DNA of 5,563 bases. It comes from Christensenella sp. UBA3798 (GTDB lineage Bacteria; Bacillota; Clostridia; Christensenellales; CAG-1252). A program made the position numbers and the translations under genes. Positions 5,364 through 5,563 of the stretch are shown in pieces. Position 1 is the first letter of the stretch. Each line of letters starts with the position of its first letter. Location of the stretch: positions 1-5,563 of the forward strand of contig DFEQ01000062.1 in the NCBI GenBank assembly GCA_002368735.1. The letters run 5' to 3'. The notes under the pieces are model-generated. The model was not told the DNA's origin. It did not search any database and saw only the letters and a list, made by a program, of their open reading frames with translations.

Positions 5364-5395
5364 TACGAAAAACCGCGCAGGCGTGTACTCATTGT
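5364..5395. repeat. 32-base direct repeat, copy 1 (broken terminator arm)
   Basis: Matches 5511-5542 at 30 of 32 bases. It carries the left arm AAAACCGCGCAG of the hairpin seen complete in copy 2, but the sequence then diverges and the full right arm is missing; only CCGCGC (5373-5378) can still pair, with GCGCGG at 5411-5416. Confidence 0.8.
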
Positions 5396-5418
5396 CGGTT
5401 GACACATTGAGCGCGGAG

Positions 5419-5463
5419 AATAATTCTCCTACGTCACAGTCTGATATAGCGCAGAGAATTATT
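5419..5463. repeat. Stem-loop element, copy 2, with alternative pairing
   Basis: Arms AATAATTCTC (5419-5428) and GAGAATTATT (5454-5463) are perfect inverted repeats around a 25-base loop that ends in GATATAGCGCA. The left arm can instead pair with upstream bases, because GGAGAATAATTCTCC (5415-5429) is itself a perfect palindrome. The two pairings exclude each other. Confidence 0.6.
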
Positions 5464-5466
5464 TGG

Positions 5467-5509
5467 CATTCCCTTATTGAGCGCGGAGAAGGGTTGCAGA
5501 TGCGAGGCT
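5467..5509. repeat. 43-base direct repeat, copy 2
   Basis: Exact copy of 5281-5323. It is followed after one base by the second copy of the 32-base repeat, so copy 2 appears to be the intact arrangement of the compound unit. Confidence 0.9.
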
Positions 5510-5515
5510 CTACGA

Positions 5516-5560
5516 AAAACCGCGCAGGCGCGTACTCCTTGTACGTAACTGCGCGGTTTT
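5516..5560. terminator. Strong terminator-like hairpin at right edge
   Basis: AAAACCGCGCAG (5516-5527) pairs perfectly with CTGCGCGGTTTT (5549-5560). Inside, CGTAC (5531-5535) pairs with GTACG (5541-5545) across a 3x3 internal loop, closed by TCCTT. The A and T tails suit both directions, with five T on the minus strand. It probably ends a minus-strand gene lying to the right of the window. Bases 5511-5542 are the second copy of the 32-base repeat. Confidence 0.7.
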
Positions 5561-5563
5561 GAA

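Larger units (their letters stand above)
5077..5563. other. Gene-free, hairpin-rich intergenic region
   Basis: No coding frame here looks real: the open frames lack ribosome binding sites and domain-like composition. The stretch instead holds a 10-bp palindrome TATGCGCATA (5105-5114), a stem ATCGCGCC/GGCGCGAT (5124-5131/5136-5143), a stem GATGC/GCATC (5164-5168/5173-5177), a stem GTTCG/CGAAC (5196-5200/5210-5214), and the repeats listed separately. Five copies of (G)AGCGC(G/A)GAGA occur, at 5240, 5293, 5409, 5448 and 5479. It could be a cluster of decayed mobile repeats or encode a structured RNA. Confidence 0.6.

Noticed and set aside
4979..5410. 143-codon open frame on the plus strand through the repeat region
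   Set aside because: Starts antisense within the four-helix protein gene, crosses its promoter and several hairpins, lacks a ribosome binding site and has no domain-like pattern.
5399..5427. TTGACA at 5399-5404 as a promoter inside the repeats
   Set aside because: No acceptable -10 box at 16-18 bases; the best candidate, TAATTC, is poor.
5281..5542. CRISPR array
   Set aside because: Only two copies, unequal internal structure, no regular spacer length and no cas gene in the window.

Overview
The window looks like chromosomal DNA of a moderately GC-rich, low-copy-repeat member of the Clostridia (Bacillota). This rests on strong GGAGG-type ribosome binding sites, textbook TTGACA/TATAAT promoters, compact intrinsic terminators, and a membrane-anchored M23 protein resembling the sporulation protein SpoIIQ. 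The phylum is an inference; no rRNA or other marker is present.

Left part (1-2537, minus strand): a three-gene, tightly coupled unit reading right to left. It starts with a xylose-isomerase-like TIM-barrel protein, continues with aroB (3-dehydroquinate synthase) 3 bases later, and then aroE (shikimate dehydrogenase) 1 base later; aroE runs off the left edge. A near-consensus promoter sits directly against the first gene, so its transcript is predicted to begin at or next to the start codon (leaderless). aroB and aroE are two steps of aromatic amino acid precursor synthesis; the enzyme between them in the pathway, 3-dehydroquinate dehydratase, is not visible.

Middle (2591-3352, plus strand): a divergent single gene for a one-pass membrane protein with an extracytoplasmic LytM/M23 domain, closed by a bidirectional terminator.

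Accessory-looking part (3424-5076): base composition becomes AT-richer. A small Xre-type regulator (3912) is divergent from a small PH-domain membrane protein (3424-3825). Two matching 15-bp dyads 31 bp apart lie between them, one exactly inside the spacer of the membrane protein's promoter: a self-contained repressor/target module. After a second bidirectional terminator lies a 262-residue four-helix membrane protein with a PH-like N-terminus, driven by a perfect consensus promoter with a perfect 20-bp palindrome at the predicted transcription start.

Right end (5077-5563): 487 bases without a convincing gene, packed with hairpins. It holds homologous stem-loops whose loops are conserved while their arms differ but still pair, an exact 43-base duplication, a duplicated terminator-like arm, a 40-base hairpin insertion in one copy, and a strong terminator-like hairpin at the edge. 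This and the regulator/PH-protein pair are the parts most worth a second look.
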